Shown: positions 17,895 to 28,438, numbered from the stretch's first letter. The stretch: 41,264 bases of DNA from Alphaproteobacteria bacterium (GCA_013289145.1 JABDAM010000011.1:1-41264), one strand, 5' to 3'. The notes: generated by a model from the sequence alone, not told the origin. Numbers and translations are program-made.

Positions 17895-19880
17895 TTATCC
17901 CTCGATCTGACTGAAATCCGCAAATTGCTGAAAGACGTTACGAATTTGCCCGAGCAAATTCAAGCGGTTGACGCGGATTTCCGGGTCAACCGCGTTCACC
18001 ATGACGTCGTTGAAAAAGGTATCTATCGGCCCGCGCAAATTAATCAAAAGTGTCATAGCGCCCGAGAAATTCTGCGCCCTCATGCACTCAGCCAAGGCCG
18101 GTTCCGCCCGTGTTAAATGCTCGTAAAGCGCTTGCTCCGCAGCTTCTTTCAATAATGCAGTTTGCACGGAGGCATCAAAGGCCGAACCTTTCTTTTCTTC
18201 TGCTTTCAAAATATTTGCCGCGCGGCGATAGCCCTCAAGAAGTTGCTTGCCGGATTCGCCGCTGAGCAAATCACGCAAATCTCGTGCGCGGTTAGCAATC
18301 AGAGCGATATCATCACCAATATTCAAACACGCCTTTACCTGGTCATGCGCGATGCCCTGATCACGCAGCGCAACTTGCAAACGGTCTTTGATGAATTCCA
18401 GCACATCCGGCGCCGTGAATTGCGACAGCGGCAGCATAATTTTATTTTCCAGAATAATCCGGATCACCCCCAGCGCCGCCCGGCGCAGCGCGTATGGATC
18501 TTTTGATCCCGTCGGTTTTTCGCCAATCCGGAAAAATTCAGTCAGCGTATCAAGTTTATCCGCCAGCGCGACCGCAATCGAAACCGGCGCACGCGGCACT
18601 TCCGCCGCCGGGCCGAGCGGCTGGTAATGATCGCGGACAGCATCCGCCACCGCGGCATCTTCACCGTCATGCAGCGCGTAATAGCGCCCCATAATACCCT
18701 GTAGTTCCGGGAATTCGCCCACCATGCCGGAAACCAGATCAGCCTTGCATAATTGCGCGGCGCGCGCGGCGAGTGTTTCGTCCGCACCGATCACCGCCGC
18801 CAATTTTTTCGCGATACCGGTTACGCGCGAAGTTTTATCAAACAGCGTGCCCAGCTTTTCGTGGAACTGAATGGTTTTTAATTTTTCCAATCGGTCGGAC
18901 AGGCGTGTTTTCAAATCCTGCTCATAAAAAAACTTTGCATCAGACAAACGCGCGCGCAAAACGCGTTCATTCCCGTGGACAATCGGCCCTTCGCCTTTGC
19001 TGCCCGGCACATTCGCGATCAAAATAAAATAATTGGCCAGCTTACCCGCCGCATCAAACAGCGGAAAATATTTCTGGTTCGCGCGCATCGTGGCGATTAA
19101 ACATTCCTGCGGCACGGCCAGAAATTCTTTTTCAAACGCGCCAAGCATCGCGGTGGGCCATTCAACTAACCCCGTAACCTCATTCAGCAATCCTTCATCC
19201 GCGCGCAAAACCAGCCCCTGTTTCGCCGCCAGTTTTTCCGCCTGCGCCCAAATTTCCGCGCGGCGTTCGGATTGATCCAGAATAACGTGATGTTTACGCA
19301 GTTCGGATTTATACTGCTCAAAACTGTTCGCCTTAAACGGTTTCGGCGATAAAAAGCGGTGGCCGTAAAATTCTGGCTCGTGATGTATATAACCATTGTC
19401 GAAAACAGCATTGATCTTAATGAGCGGCCTCACCCATGCACCTTTTTTATCACCCCAACGCATCGATTTTGGCCAAGAAAAATTAGTATAAATTTGATGA
19501 ATGATTGGCAGTAGTATTAATGCCGTTTTTTCTCCTTTTATTTGTCTAGAAATAAAATAATGCGTCGCCTTCCCCACCGCGCGCTGTTCAACGCCGTCCA
19601 AACTTTTCAGCCCGTTCGCCTGCATAAAACCATTCAACGCCTGTTCCGGCGCATCAATGCGCGGTCCTTTGATTTCCTCACTGCGGTCGGGCTGTTCGAG
19701 GGGCAGATTATGCGCCACCAAAACCAGCCGCCGTGGCGTGACATAAGAATCCATTTTCACATCCGCAAACCCGGCGGCGGAAAAATACTCACCCGCCAAA
19801 GTTTTCAAATCCTCCGCCCCACGCGATTGCATCCGCGCCGGAATTTCTTCAGAGAAAAATTCGATGAATAGCTCAGGCAT
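17895..19880 (-). CDS. glyS: Glycine-tRNA ligase beta subunit
   Basis: The beta chain of the bacterial alpha2beta2 glycyl-tRNA synthetase, which recognises tRNA-Gly and supports charging. The ATG at 19880 is chosen because the family starts [18 protein letters not shown], and because it overlaps the glyQ stop by eight bases, a coupling typical for this pair. The 661 aa are slightly short for the family but complete: [69 protein letters not shown], and the HD-like part [26 protein letters not shown] are present. The C-terminal anticodon-binding region ends in [15 protein letters not shown]. Confidence 0.97.
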   Translation of the reverse strand: MPELFIEFFSEEIPARMQSRGAEDLKTLAGEYFSAAGFADVKMDSYVTPRRLVLVAHNLPLEQPDRSEEIKGPRIDAPEQALNGFMQANGLKSLDGVEQRAVGKATHYFISRQIKGEKTALILLPIIHQIYTNFSWPKSMRWGDKKGAWVRPLIKINAVFDNGYIHHEPEFYGHRFLSPKPFKANSFEQYKSELRKHHVILDQSERRAEIWAQAEKLAAKQGLVLRADEGLLNEVTGLVEWPTAMLGAFEKEFLAVPQECLIATMRANQKYFPLFDAAGKLANYFILIANVPGSKGEGPIVHGNERVLRARLSDAKFFYEQDLKTRLSDRLEKLKTIQFHEKLGTLFDKTSRVTGIAKKLAAVIGADETLAARAAQLCKADLVSGMVGEFPELQGIMGRYYALHDGEDAAVADAVRDHYQPLGPAAEVPRAPVSIAVALADKLDTLTEFFRIGEKPTGSKDPYALRRAALGVIRIILENKIMLPLSQFTAPDVLEFIKDRLQVALRDQGIAHDQVKACLNIGDDIALIANRARDLRDLLSGESGKQLLEGYRRAANILKAEEKKGSAFDASVQTALLKEAAEQALYEHLTRAEPALAECMRAQNFSGAMTLLINLRGPIDTFFNDVMVNAVDPEIRVNRLNLLGQIRNVFQQFADFSQIEG

Positions 19881-20757
19881 GGCTCGCCTCTCGCTTCCCG
19901 CTTCTCGCTTCTTCAACCCACATTTCACAGCACGCCTTCGCCAGCGCACGCACACGGCCGATATAACTCGCGCGCTCCGCCACCGCGATTACGCCGCGCG
20001 CATCCAATAAATTGAACAGGTGGCTCGCCTTGATACAATAATCATAAGCAGGCAGCGCGAGTTTTTTCTCCAGCAGCATGCCGCATGTCTCCTCCGCGTC
20101 CCGGAAATGCTGCTGCAATTTTTCCACCGGCGCAAATTCGAAATTAAACGCGGAAAATTCCTGCTCGGCGCGCAAAAACACATCGCCGTACGTCATGCCG
20201 TCATTATTGAATGCCAGATCATACACGTTCTCAACACCCTGAATATACATCGCCAGACGCTCAAGCCCATACGTCAATTCCCCCGACACCGGCGCGCATT
20301 CAATGCCGCCGACTTGTTGGAAATAGGTGAACTGCGTCACCTCCATGCCGTCGCACCACACTTCCCACCCGAGGCCCCAGGCGCCCAGCGTCGGGCTTTC
20401 CCAATCGTCCTCAACAAACCGGATATCATGCGCCGTCAAATCCACGCCGATTTCGCTTAAGCTGCGCAAATACAAATCCTGCATATCATCCGGCGAAGGT
20501 TTTAAAATCACCTGATATTGATAATAATGCTGCAAGCGGTTCGGATTTTCACCATACCGCCCATCCGCCGGGCGGCGCGACGGCTGCACATAAGCCGCAC
20601 GCCAAGGCTGCGGCCCCAGCGCGCGCAAAGTCGTCGCCGGATGAAACGTCCCCGCGCCCATTTCAACATCATAAGGCTGCAAAATCGCGCAGCCCTGCAC
20701 CGACCAGAAACGGTGCAGCGTGAGGATTATATCCTGGAACGAAAGCGGCTTAGTCAC
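19873..20757 (-). CDS. glyQ: Glycine-tRNA ligase alpha subunit
   Basis: The catalytic alpha chain of glycyl-tRNA synthetase, activating glycine with ATP. The 294-aa protein carries [20 protein letters not shown] at the N terminus, [20 protein letters not shown] (29-48), [20 protein letters not shown] and [25 protein letters not shown], variants of the class II catalytic motifs. The start codon is GTG; no ATG fits. The last dozen residues ([13 protein letters not shown]) are encoded by a short purine-rich quasi-repeat and are not part of the conserved fold. It is first in the glyQ-glyS-ppdK operon and divergent from an unknown gene 144 bp away. Confidence 0.97.
   Translation of the reverse strand: MTKPLSFQDIILTLHRFWSVQGCAILQPYDVEMGAGTFHPATTLRALGPQPWRAAYVQPSRRPADGRYGENPNRLQHYYQYQVILKPSPDDMQDLYLRSLSEIGVDLTAHDIRFVEDDWESPTLGAWGLGWEVWCDGMEVTQFTYFQQVGGIECAPVSGELTYGLERLAMYIQGVENVYDLAFNNDGMTYGDVFLRAEQEFSAFNFEFAPVEKLQQHFRDAEETCGMLLEKKLALPAYDYCIKASHLFNLLDARGVIAVAERASYIGRVRALAKACCEMWVEEARSGKREASHA
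19881..19914. repeat. Short quasi-tandem repeat at the glyQ/glyS junction
   Basis: On the minus strand this stretch repeats the element GAAGCG(A/G)GAA in imperfect tandem, in the last codons of glyQ and just before the glyS ATG. It is low-complexity, purine-rich, and encodes the non-conserved C-terminal tail of GlyQ. It resembles in kind, though not in sequence, the purine-rich repeats before gatC and at the start of the sugar dehydrogenase. Confidence 0.4.
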
Positions 20758-20821
20758 GCGCTGATTATATGCTGTGATTTGAGGTTTTCGGCAAGCATTT
20801 TAGGGAAAAGTAATAAAAATC

Positions 20822-20850
20822 TTGATGTTCAGCATAAAAATCGATATTTT
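20822..20850 (+). promoter_or_regulatory. Possible sigma-70 promoter for the 120-aa gene
   Basis: TTGATG (20822-20827) and TATTTT (20845-20850) are spaced by 17 bp, upstream of the unknown gene at 20902. Both boxes are moderate matches and the region is AT-rich, so this may be chance. Confidence 0.3.
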
Positions 20851-20901
20851 GACCTTCATCATGGCAAACTTTGCATATGGATTGGATAAGGAGAAACTAA
20901 T

Positions 20902-21264
20902 ATGAAAAAAGACTTTCCGACAGACCTTGTTCTGTCTTTTGTTACCGGCAAAGTAATCGGTGAATTCGCTACCAAGGATATGCTCACTTTAATTGCCAGC
21001 GTTTCAGGTGATGCGTTTACCTGCCTTGATGTTGGATCTTATGACAAATCCAAAGCCGAAGCCAAAAAGCTTTTCTCTCAAAATCATCCGGAATTGAACA
21101 GTATTAAACTTCCCAAAGAAGCCAAAACACCAGAACAAATTCTTCAATGGCGCAAGGATATTTATAAAAAATACAAACTAAAAGAAACGTTTAGCGTCAT
21201 AATCAAACAAGATTTAAGCATTCTCATACCTTTGAACCAGCTGAATTTCGGACCTCCCAATTAA
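20902..21264 (+). CDS. Hypothetical protein, 120 aa
   Basis: I do not recognise this protein. It is a soluble, Lys-rich 120-aa protein. Residues 5-45 look like an alpha/beta start (LVLSFVTGKVIGEFATKDML), the middle is a charged helix rich in Lys and Glu, and the C-terminal part alternates hydrophobic residues (FSVIIKQDLSILIPLNQLNF). A strong ribosome binding site, AAGGAG, lies nine bases before the ATG, so it is very likely translated. The base composition is clearly lower in GC than glyQ and the sugar dehydrogenase on either side, suggesting later acquisition. It converges with the sugar dehydrogenase, 28 bp away, where a terminator hairpin sits. Confidence 0.7.
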   Translation: MKKDFPTDLVLSFVTGKVIGEFATKDMLTLIASVSGDAFTCLDVGSYDKSKAEAKKLFSQNHPELNSIKLPKEAKTPEQILQWRKDIYKKYKLKETFSVIIKQDLSILIPLNQLNFGPPN

Positions 21265-21276
21265 TCATAGGCCTGT

Positions 21277-21302
21277 AAAACCGCGCGATTTATTATGCGC
21301 GG
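21277..21302 (-). terminator. Rho-independent terminator of the sugar dehydrogenase
   Basis: CCGCGC (21281-21286) and GCGCGG (21297-21302) form a 6-bp GC stem with a 10-base loop. On the minus strand it is followed by TTTT (21277-21280). The stem overlaps the last codons and the stop of the dehydrogenase gene. It would end the secA-dehydrogenase transcript. Confidence 0.6.
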
Positions 21303-22642
21303 ATTATAATATCCGATTTGACGTTCCGGCAAGCGTTGCGCGTGTCGATTATCAACTTTGCGTGCGCGGCCAGCGCCGCGTAATCCACCTTGTCGTGGTC
21401 AGTTAAAATCATTACCGCGTCGTATTGCCGGATCGCATCCGGCGTCAGGGCGACCGACGCGCCGTTTAACTTTCCGTCCGCTTTTTTGGTTTTCAACACC
21501 GGCACATGCGGATCGTGAAAATCCACTTTGCACCCGCGCGCGGCGAGTTTCGCCATGATATCGAGCGACGGGCTTTCCCGCACATCATCCACATTCTTTT
21601 TATAGGCAACACCCAAAACCAGAATCTTCGCGCGCGACAGCGCCAAACCCGCGCGCACGTCCAACGCCTCCGCCGTTTTCGCGATCACATAATCCGGCAT
21701 GGCGGTATTCACATCGCCCGCCAGTTCGATAAAACGCGTATTCAACCCATGCGCCCGCGCGGCCCAGGTCAGATAAAACGGATCGATTGGAATGCAATGC
21801 CCGCCCAAACCGGGGCCGGGATAAAATGGCATGAAACCAAATGGTTTCGTTTTCGCGGCGTCGATGACTTCCCACACATCAATGCCCATTTTGTCATAAA
21901 TGATTTTGAGTTCATTCACAAAAGCGATGTTAACCGAGCGAAAAATATTTTCCGTCAACTTCACCGCCTCCGCCGTGCGCGTTGATGATACCGGCACGAC
22001 TTTCGGCACGATTTGCGAATACAATTGCACCGCGAGCGCCGCCGAAGCGGCATCATCCGCCCCGACAACTTTGGGAATGGAATTCGTTGTGAAATTCGGA
22101 TTACCTGGATCTTCGCGTTCAGGCGAGAAAGCCAGGAAAAAATCCACCCCCGCCACCAGGCCGCCCGCCGACAAAATCGGCTGCATCAAATCCGCCGTCG
22201 TGCCGGGATAGGTTGTGCTTTCCAAAACCACCAATTGCCCCGCACGCAGCACCGCCGCGATATCGCGCGTCGCGGCCTCGACATAGCGCATATCAGGCTC
22301 GCGGTTGGCGGTGAGCGGCGTGGGCACGCAGATTAAAATCGCATCGGCTTCGGCCAGGCGCGCGAAATCCGTCGTCGCCTCAAACTTTTTTGCGTTGCGC
22401 ATGCCCGCAACCCAAGCGGCGGGAATATGCTCAATATAACTTTCGCCGCGATTCAATTTGGCGACAAATTCCGCATTGATATCAAAACCCAGAACATTAA
22501 ATCCGGCATCCGCAAAAGTTTTCGCCAGCGGCAAGCCGACGTAGCCGAGGCCGATGATGCCAATCAGCGCCGCGCGACCATCAATTTTCTCAGCTAATAA
22601 TTTCTCTGGTCTGCTGGTCTGCTGGTCTGCTGGTCTGCTCAT
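21293..22642 (-). CDS. Nucleotide-sugar dehydrogenase (UDP-GlcNAc 6-dehydrogenase type)
   Basis: An NAD-dependent enzyme that oxidises C6 of a UDP-sugar to a uronic acid for surface polysaccharide. The 449 aa show the Rossmann motif GLGYVG (31-36), SPEREDPGN (173-181), which is typical of WbpA-like UDP-N-acetylglucosamine dehydrogenases, and the catalytic Cys283 in [15 protein letters not shown]. The C-terminal UDP-binding domain includes [17 protein letters not shown] start at 22642 because this ATG overlaps the secA stop as ATGA; an in-frame start at 22657 is possible. The codons after the ATG are four copies of an 8-bp repeat, giving the odd opening [13 protein letters not shown]. Pairing with secA is unusual, since no other polysaccharide genes are nearby. 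Confidence 0.92.
   Translation of the reverse strand: MSRPADQQTSRPEKLLAEKIDGRAALIGIIGLGYVGLPLAKTFADAGFNVLGFDINAEFVAKLNRGESYIEHIPAAWVAGMRNAKKFEATTDFARLAEADAILICVPTPLTANREPDMRYVEAATRDIAAVLRAGQLVVLESTTYPGTTADLMQPILSAGGLVAGVDFFLAFSPEREDPGNPNFTTNSIPKVVGADDAASAALAVQLYSQIVPKVVPVSSTRTAEAVKLTENIFRSVNIAFVNELKIIYDKMGIDVWEVIDAAKTKPFGFMPFYPGPGLGGHCIPIDPFYLTWAARAHGLNTRFIELAGDVNTAMPDYVIAKTAEALDVRAGLALSRAKILVLGVAYKKNVDDVRESPSLDIMAKLAARGCKVDFHDPHVPVLKTKKADGKLNGASVALTPDAIRQYDAVMILTDHDKVDYAALAAHAKLIIDTRNACRNVKSDIIIRA
22608..22639 (-). repeat. Four perfect copies of an 8-bp tandem repeat in the dehydrogenase 5' end
   Basis: Read on the minus strand, AGCAGACC occurs four times without a mismatch (32 bp), beginning with the base right after the dehydrogenase ATG. 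Because eight is not a multiple of three, gain or loss of one or two units shifts the reading frame; three units restore it. No alternative start lies between the repeat and the Rossmann fold. The first two bases of the repeat region also form the end of the secA stop codon, so secA itself is not altered by copy changes. Confidence 0.9.
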
Positions 22643-25341
22643 AGAGCCCCATGACACTGCTTATACTTCTTCCCTGACCCGCACGGGCACGGCGCGTTGC
22701 GCGGCGTGTTGACCCACGTCGCCGGATCGTTCGCCTTGAATTCATTCACGACCGTGCGCGCTGCCGGAGCAACGGTTTCATCCGCATCCCCCGCCATCGC
22801 CAGCGCCGGATCGACGCGCGTTTCCTGAATATTCCGCACCTGAATTTGCAATTCCGGCAACGGCTGATCCATCGTCAGCGTGACATGCGACAGCGCGCTC
22901 GTGACCTGTTCGCGTACCTGCGCCAGCATGCCTTCAAACAACAAAAATGCCTCGCGTTTATATTCATTCAGTGGATCTTTCTGGCCGTAAGCGCGCAAAT
23001 TAATCCCGCTGCGCATGTGATCCATTTGCAGCAAGTGTTCGCGCCATTGTTGATCGAGCATTTGCAGCAATACATTGCGCTGAAAATCCAATGCGTATTC
23101 CGGGCCGAGAATGGCAAACTTCGCGCCCACCGCATCATCGCTCATGCTAATCAAACGGTCGGTGATTTCTTTTTCCGTCACGCCTTCTTCCGTGCGCCAG
23201 GCGGCAGGCATTTCAAAATTCAAAATGCGCTGCACATTATGCGCCAGGCCGTCCCAATCCCACTGCTCGGCATAACTGCCGTGCGGAATCGCGGCGCCGA
23301 CGATTTCCTCAATCCATTCATGGCGCAGATCACGCACGATGTCCGCCACGCCATCGCCCGACATAATCGTGCGGCGCTGTTCGTAAATGACCTTCCGCTG
23401 ATCGTTCATCACGTCGTCGTATTTCAACAGGTTTTTACGGATGTCAAAGTTATGCGCCTCAACACGTTTTTGCGCGTTCATCAACGCCTTTGAAATCCAT
23501 GGATGCCAGATCGCCTCGCCGTCTTTCAGGCCCAAGTTTTTCAGCATATCCTGCATCCGGTTCGCACCGAAAATGCGCATCAGATCATCATCCAACGCGA
23601 CGAAAAATTTCGACGCGCCCGGATCGCCCTGGCGGCCCGAACGGCCGCGCAGCTGGTTATCAATCCGGCGGCTCTCATGCCGTTCAGCGCCAATCACATA
23701 CAGCCCGCCCGACTCCTTCACCTTCGCCTCAGCCTTGCCATGACGCGCGCGCACCATCTCCGCGATCTCTTCGCGCTCGCGGTCGTTCGCGGCCTGCGCC
23801 GCCGCCTCATCAATCATCGCGTCCAGATTGCCGCCGAGCTTAATGTCCGTCCCGCGCCCCGCCATGTTCGTCGCCACTGTCACCGCGCCGGGCTGGCCGG
23901 CATTGGCAATCGTATGCGCTTCACGTTCATGCTGACGCGCGTTTAAAACATTGTGTTTGATTTTCCGCTTATCCAACAAGCTCGAAACCAATTCCGATTT
24001 TTCAATCGAAGTCGTCCCCACCAACACCGGCTGTTGCCGCGCGACACACTCCTCAATCACCGCGATGATCGCTTCGTATTTTTCATTTTCCGTGCGGTAA
24101 ATCAAATCATCATGGTCCGCGCGCGCGATGGGCATGTTGGTGGGAATTTCCACTACGTCCAGATTATAAATCTGCGAAAACTCCGCCGCCTCGGTCATCG
24201 CGGTTCCTGTCATGCCCGCCAGCTTTGGAAACAAACGGAAATAATTCTGATAGGTGATCGACGCCAGCGTCTGATTTTCCTGTTCGATCTTCACGCCTTC
24301 CTTGGCTTCCAGCGCCTGGTGCAGGCCTTCGGAATAGCGGTTGCTCATGCGCGCGCGGCCCGTGAATTCGTCGATGATAATCACCTTGCCGTCGCGCACC
24401 ATGTAATCCACGTCGCGCTTGAAAACCACATGCGCCTTTAATGCCTGCGCGACGTGATGGTTGACGTTCACATTCTGTAAATCATACAGATTGCCTGTTT
24501 CCATCATACCGCGCTCGCGCAGCGCCGCTTCGATTTTATCCACGCCGCCTTCGGTCAACACAACGCTGCGGTGTTTTTCGTCCTTGTCGTAATCGCCCTC
24601 GCCCAGCAAACGCATCAGCGCGTCGATCCGCTTATACAACTCCGAACTATCCTGCGCCGCGCCGGAAATGATTAAGGGCGTGCGCGCCTCATCCACCAGA
24701 ATACTGTCCACCTCATCCACAATCGCGTAATAAAACGGCCGCTGCACCATGTCCTGCAAACGGAATTTCATATTGTCGCGCAGGTAATCAAAACCAAATT
24801 CGTTATTCGTGCCATAGGTAATATCACACGCATAAGCCGCGCGGCGTTCATCATCATCCATGCCATGCACGATCACGCCCACGGACAAACCCAGGAAGTT
24901 ATACAACCGCCCCATCCATTCGCTGTCGCGTTTCGCCAGGTAATCATTCACCGTCACCACGTGCACGCCTTTTTCCGGCAGCGCATTCAGATAGGCCGCG
25001 AGCGTCGCAACGAGCGTTTTCCCCTCGCCCGTTCGCATCTCCGCAATCTTGCCCTGATGCAACACCATGCCGCCGATCAGCTGCACATCGAAATGGCGCA
25101 TGCCGAGCACACGCCGCGACGCTTCGCGCACCGTCGCGAAAGCTTCGGGCAAAATGTCATCCAGTGTCTTGCCGCTATGCAGCCATTCGCGGAACATGCC
25201 GGTGCGAGACCGCAGCGCCTCATCCGACAATTGCGCGCAGACTTTCTCAATTTCATTAATCGCGGCAACCTGAGGCGACAGGCGGCGGATATAGCGTTCA
25301 TTGGCGGAGCCAAAGAGAGTTTTGGCCAGATTGGCGAGCAT
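22639..25341 (-). CDS. secA: Preprotein translocase ATPase SecA
   Basis: SecA drives secretory proteins through SecYEG with ATP. All regions are seen in the 900 aa: Walker A in MRTGEGKTL (102-110), [14 protein letters not shown], the DEVD-type Walker [17 protein letters not shown], the preprotein-binding part, [38 protein letters not shown] in the second motor domain, and the helical wing and scaffold. The C-terminal zinc site [13 protein letters not shown] (Cys885, Cys887, Cys896, His897), which binds SecB or lipid, is intact. Its stop overlaps the start of the sugar dehydrogenase, implying co-translation. Upstream lies a LysE-type gene on the same strand, 78 bp away. Confidence 0.98.
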   Translation of the reverse strand: MLANLAKTLFGSANERYIRRLSPQVAAINEIEKVCAQLSDEALRSRTGMFREWLHSGKTLDDILPEAFATVREASRRVLGMRHFDVQLIGGMVLHQGKIAEMRTGEGKTLVATLAAYLNALPEKGVHVVTVNDYLAKRDSEWMGRLYNFLGLSVGVIVHGMDDDERRAAYACDITYGTNNEFGFDYLRDNMKFRLQDMVQRPFYYAIVDEVDSILVDEARTPLIISGAAQDSSELYKRIDALMRLLGEGDYDKDEKHRSVVLTEGGVDKIEAALRERGMMETGNLYDLQNVNVNHHVAQALKAHVVFKRDVDYMVRDGKVIIIDEFTGRARMSNRYSEGLHQALEAKEGVKIEQENQTLASITYQNYFRLFPKLAGMTGTAMTEAAEFSQIYNLDVVEIPTNMPIARADHDDLIYRTENEKYEAIIAVIEECVARQQPVLVGTTSIEKSELVSSLLDKRKIKHNVLNARQHEREAHTIANAGQPGAVTVATNMAGRGTDIKLGGNLDAMIDEAAAQAANDREREEIAEMVRARHGKAEAKVKESGGLYVIGAERHESRRIDNQLRGRSGRQGDPGASKFFVALDDDLMRIFGANRMQDMLKNLGLKDGEAIWHPWISKALMNAQKRVEAHNFDIRKNLLKYDDVMNDQRKVIYEQRRTIMSGDGVADIVRDLRHEWIEEIVGAAIPHGSYAEQWDWDGLAHNVQRILNFEMPAAWRTEEGVTEKEITDRLISMSDDAVGAKFAILGPEYALDFQRNVLLQMLDQQWREHLLQMDHMRSGINLRAYGQKDPLNEYKREAFLLFEGMLAQVREQVTSALSHVTLTMDQPLPELQIQVRNIQETRVDPALAMAGDADETVAPAARTVVNEFKANDPATWVNTPRNAPCPCGSGKKYKQCHGAL

Positions 25342-25419
25342 CGTTCTTCCGTGTTGATTTTGTGGCTTTTTACTAATGTAAACAGCCTGAAATGCAAGTC
25401 CAAATCGCGGCCCGGGCCA

Positions 25420-26064
25420 TTAATGGCCCGCTTTCGCCGTCACCAGGCGCAAGCCCAGCATAATGAAAACCGCCCCGCACATGCGATCCACCCATTTTGA
25501 AAAACGCAAAAACACATCACGGATTTTGGGTTGGGTTAAAACCGTCGCGACAATACTGAACCACGAAACCGTAATCGTAACGCATACCACCGAATAAACG
25601 AATTTTAACTCCGCCGCGACATTGGGCGACAGGATCTGCGTGAACAGCGCCAGAAAGAACAAGGTCGCCTTTGGGTTTAAAACATTCGTCAAAAACCCAT
25701 CCGCCAACGCGCGCTTGACGGGATACGGCGTTTTCAATTCATGCATTTCCGCCGCTTGCAATTTCATGCCCTTGGACCTGATCGCCTTGATGCCGATCCA
25801 AAACAGATAAGCCGCGCCGAACCATTTCAATAAATTAAATAACAAAATCGATTGAGAAATGATCACGCCCAACCCCAGCATGATATAAGTCAGATGCACC
25901 ATAACGCCCAAGCCTAAACCCACAGCCGTCATCAAACCGGCAGCGCGCCCGTGCCTCACCGAATTACGCACCGCCATCACAAAATCCGGCCCCGGCGACA
26001 TCACGCCTAACAGCATAACCGCCGCCAGGATCAAAAGTTCATTCAGATGAGAAGCAATTTCCAT
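25420..26064 (-). CDS. LysE/RhtB family amino-acid exporter
   Basis: An inner-membrane exporter of the LysE/RhtB superfamily, which moves amino acids or related small molecules out of the cell; the substrate cannot be read from the sequence. The 214 aa have about six membrane spans. The family signature lies near the N terminus, GVMSPGPDFVMAVRNSVRHGRAAGLMTAVGLGLG, with the PGPD motif at 24-27. KATLFFLALFTQ in the middle is also typical. It is divergent from the parvulin gene (98 bp between starts) and sits upstream of secA on the same strand. In many alphaproteobacteria secA and the parvulin gene are direct neighbours, so this gene may be an insertion. Confidence 0.9.
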   Translation of the reverse strand: MEIASHLNELLILAAVMLLGVMSPGPDFVMAVRNSVRHGRAAGLMTAVGLGLGVMVHLTYIMLGLGVIISQSILLFNLLKWFGAAYLFWIGIKAIRSKGMKLQAAEMHELKTPYPVKRALADGFLTNVLNPKATLFFLALFTQILSPNVAAELKFVYSVVCVTITVSWFSIVATVLTQPKIRDVFLRFSKWVDRMCGAVFIMLGLRLVTAKAGH

Positions 26065-26162
26065 TACCTGTTATTTTGGGATTAATACGGGCAATGTCAA
26101 GTTTGACCTTGCGCCCTTGTGCCATTCATGTTTGATAAGCCTCACAACAGGGAGAATTTCAC

Positions 26163-27083
26163 ATGCGTCAATTGTTTTTGGCTGGATTTATTGCGGCAAC
26201 GCTTGCCATTCCGGCTTTTGCGGCGGATCAGGCTGATAAACCTGCTGCGGATCAAACCGCCGCCGCGCCAACTGACAAGGCCGCCGACGCAGCGCCTGCG
26301 CCAAAGGCGCCGAATAAAGAAACCCTCGCCCGCGTTGACGGCAAGGACATCACGAAAAAAGACCTCGATGTATTCCTGGCAAAACTCCCGCCCGGGGTGC
26401 AAATGCTGCCGAAAGCAGTTTTGGAGCCGATGGCGCTAGACCAACTCATCAACGATCAGGTTTTGCTCAAAGCCGCGCAGGACAACCACACCGCCGACAC
26501 GCCGGAATACAAAAAACGCCTGGCGGAAATTCAGGATCAATTGCTGCGCGAAACATTCTTGAAAAGCAAAGTTGAAAAAGAAGTCACCGATTCCGCCGTG
26601 CGCGAAGAATTCGACAAAGTCAAAAAGGATAATCCTGCACAGCCGGAATATCAGGTGCGCCATATGCTGGTGGATACCCAGGACCAGGCCAAGGATTTGA
26701 TCAAACAACTGGACGGCGGCGCGGACTTTGCCAAACTGGCCAGCGAAAATAACAAAGGACCGGAAAAAGCCAAAGCCGGCGAACTCGGCTTCATCACGGC
26801 CAAGGAAGTCGTGCCGGAATTCGGCGAAGCCATTTCCAAAATGAAGGTCGGGAAATATACCGAAGAGCCGGTAAAAACCCAGTTCGGCTGGCACGTGATT
26901 AAACTTGAGGACAAACGCACCCGCGCCGCGCCGAAATTCGCCGACGTGAAAGACCAAATGCGCCAGCGCGCGGAACAAAACCTGGTCAAGGATGAAATCA
27001 CCAACCTGCGCAAAGACGCGAAGGTTGAGGTTTACTCCGACAACCTGGATAAAATGCCCTCCCCAAAAGACAGCGGCAATTAG
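26163..27083 (+). CDS. Periplasmic parvulin-type peptidyl-prolyl isomerase
   Basis: A secreted PpiC/SurA-like folding factor that isomerises Xaa-Pro bonds in the periplasm. The signal peptide is MRQLFLAGFIAATLAIPAFA, cleaved before ADQ. A Pro/Ala/Lys-rich linker follows, then a SurA N-like helical region (about 55-150) and the rotamase domain (about 155-250) with YQVRHMLVDTQDQAKDL, GELGFITAKEVVPEFGEAI and FGWHVIKLEDKR. The C-terminal helix is basic and acidic. AGGGAG lies eight bases before the ATG. argJ begins 21 bp after the stop, a pairing seen in many alphaproteobacteria together with secA. Confidence 0.93.
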   Translation: MRQLFLAGFIAATLAIPAFAADQADKPAADQTAAAPTDKAADAAPAPKAPNKETLARVDGKDITKKDLDVFLAKLPPGVQMLPKAVLEPMALDQLINDQVLLKAAQDNHTADTPEYKKRLAEIQDQLLRETFLKSKVEKEVTDSAVREEFDKVKKDNPAQPEYQVRHMLVDTQDQAKDLIKQLDGGADFAKLASENNKGPEKAKAGELGFITAKEVVPEFGEAISKMKVGKYTEEPVKTQFGWHVIKLEDKRTRAAPKFADVKDQMRQRAEQNLVKDEITNLRKDAKVEVYSDNLDKMPSPKDSGN

Positions 27084-27104
27084 TCCGTTGTTGTAAAATT
27101 GGGG

Positions 27105-28349
27105 ATGTCTAAATCACTGCCCGTCTCTCCGCTCGCACCTGTGGCGCCTGACGCTCTGCCGCCCATTCGCGGCGTGCGTTTGGGCATCGGCAAGGCTGGC
27201 ATTAAATACGCAAACCACGCTGATGTTTTGCTGATCGAATTGGCCAAAGGCGCCACGGCGGCGGGCGTTTTCACCAAATCGCTTACCCGCGCCGCGCCGG
27301 TGGATTGGTCGGAACTGGCGCTTACCCATTCACGCGGCGGCGCGCGCGCGATTATCGTCAATTCCGGCAATGCGAATGCTTTCACGGGCCGCGCGGGCAT
27401 TCAAACCGTGCGTGATACCGTTACCGGCGCGGCGAAAACGCTGGGCATTCACACGCGCGAAGTTTTGGTCGCCTCCACCGGCGTGATCGGCCAGCCGCTG
27501 GACGCGCGCAAAATCACCGCCGCCCTGCCCGGCATGAAAAAATCCCTGACCGAAAACGCCTGGCCCGCCGCCGCGCGCGCGATTATGACGACGGATACTT
27601 TTCCAAAGCTTTGCACGCGCCGCGCGAAAATCGGCGATAAAACCGTCACCATCAACGGCATTGCAAAGGGTTCCGGCATGATCGCGCCCGACATGGCGAC
27701 GATGCTGGGTTTCATTTGCACCGATGCGGCTATTCCCGCTCCACTGCTGCAAAAACTGCTGCGCGAAATTAATGATGTGACGTTCAACGCCATCACCGTC
27801 GACGGCGATACTTCGACCAATGATTGCATTATCCTCGCCGCCACCGGCGCGGCGAAAAATCGCGCACCGAAAAACATCAACGATCCTCTGCTGCGTGATT
27901 TCAAACGCGCCTTAGCAGACGCCATGCTCGACCTCGCGCACCAGGTCGTGCGCGACGGCGAAGGCGCACAAAAATTCATCGCCATCACCGTCACCGGCGC
28001 GCACAACAACGCCGAAGCGAAAAAAGTCGCCATGGCTATCGGCAATTCGCCGCTGATTAAAACCGCCATCGCGGGCGGCGATGCAAACTGGGGCCGTATC
28101 GTCATGGCCGTGGGCAAATCCGGCGCCTACGCCGAACGCGATAAATTAAAAATCTCCATCGGCGGCACGCTGATCGCGGCAAACGGCATGGCCGTTTCGG
28201 GTTACGACGAAGCCCCCGTCACCAAACACATCAACGGCCGCAACATCGACATCGCCGTCGATCTCGGCCTAGCCCGCGGCCAATTCACCGCCTGGACCTG
28301 CGACCTCACGCACGGCTACATCGCGATCAACGCGGATTATCGGAGCTAA
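27105..28349 (+). CDS. argJ: Bifunctional ornithine acetyltransferase / N-acetylglutamate synthase
   Basis: ArgJ moves the acetyl group from N-acetylornithine to glutamate, recycling it in arginine synthesis; bifunctional forms also use acetyl-CoA. The protein cleaves itself: the nucleophile is Thr199 in APDMATMLGF, after KGSGMI, and the Ala-Thr bond divides alpha and beta chains. IIVNSGNANAFTG and ITVDGDTSTND are further family signatures, and the end NADYRS is typical. I start at the ATG at 27105; a TTG two codons earlier is the only extension. No good ribosome binding site is seen, in line with coupling to the parvulin gene 21 bp upstream. A palindrome lies just after the stop. Confidence 0.96.
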   Translation: MSKSLPVSPLAPVAPDALPPIRGVRLGIGKAGIKYANHADVLLIELAKGATAAGVFTKSLTRAAPVDWSELALTHSRGGARAIIVNSGNANAFTGRAGIQTVRDTVTGAAKTLGIHTREVLVASTGVIGQPLDARKITAALPGMKKSLTENAWPAAARAIMTTDTFPKLCTRRAKIGDKTVTINGIAKGSGMIAPDMATMLGFICTDAAIPAPLLQKLLREINDVTFNAITVDGDTSTNDCIILAATGAAKNRAPKNINDPLLRDFKRALADAMLDLAHQVVRDGEGAQKFIAITVTGAHNNAEAKKVAMAIGNSPLIKTAIAGGDANWGRIVMAVGKSGAYAERDKLKISIGGTLIAANGMAVSGYDEAPVTKHINGRNIDIAVDLGLARGQFTAWTCDLTHGYIAINADYRS

Positions 28350-28351
28350 AC

Positions 28352-28395
28352 GTCATCCCGGCCAAGCGCCGTAAGGCACGCAGAGCCGGGATGAC
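28352..28395. repeat. GTCATCCCGGC palindrome after argJ
   Basis: GTCATCCCGGC (28352-28362) and its exact reverse complement (28385-28395) bound a 22-base loop. It begins two bases after the argJ stop. The edge is almost the same as that of the element between purM and purN (GTCACCCCGG), so both probably belong to one family of intergenic palindromes. It may also act as a weak terminator or mRNA stabiliser for argJ. Confidence 0.7.
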
Positions 28396-28438
28396 AATTA
28401 TTATTGTGAAAAAGAGAATCTCACAGCAGGATAATTAA

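Noticed and set aside
22846-24441. Several long plus-strand frames opposite secA
   Set aside because: secA is complete and conserved through this stretch; the opposite frames are rich in Arg, His and Phe and have no domain.
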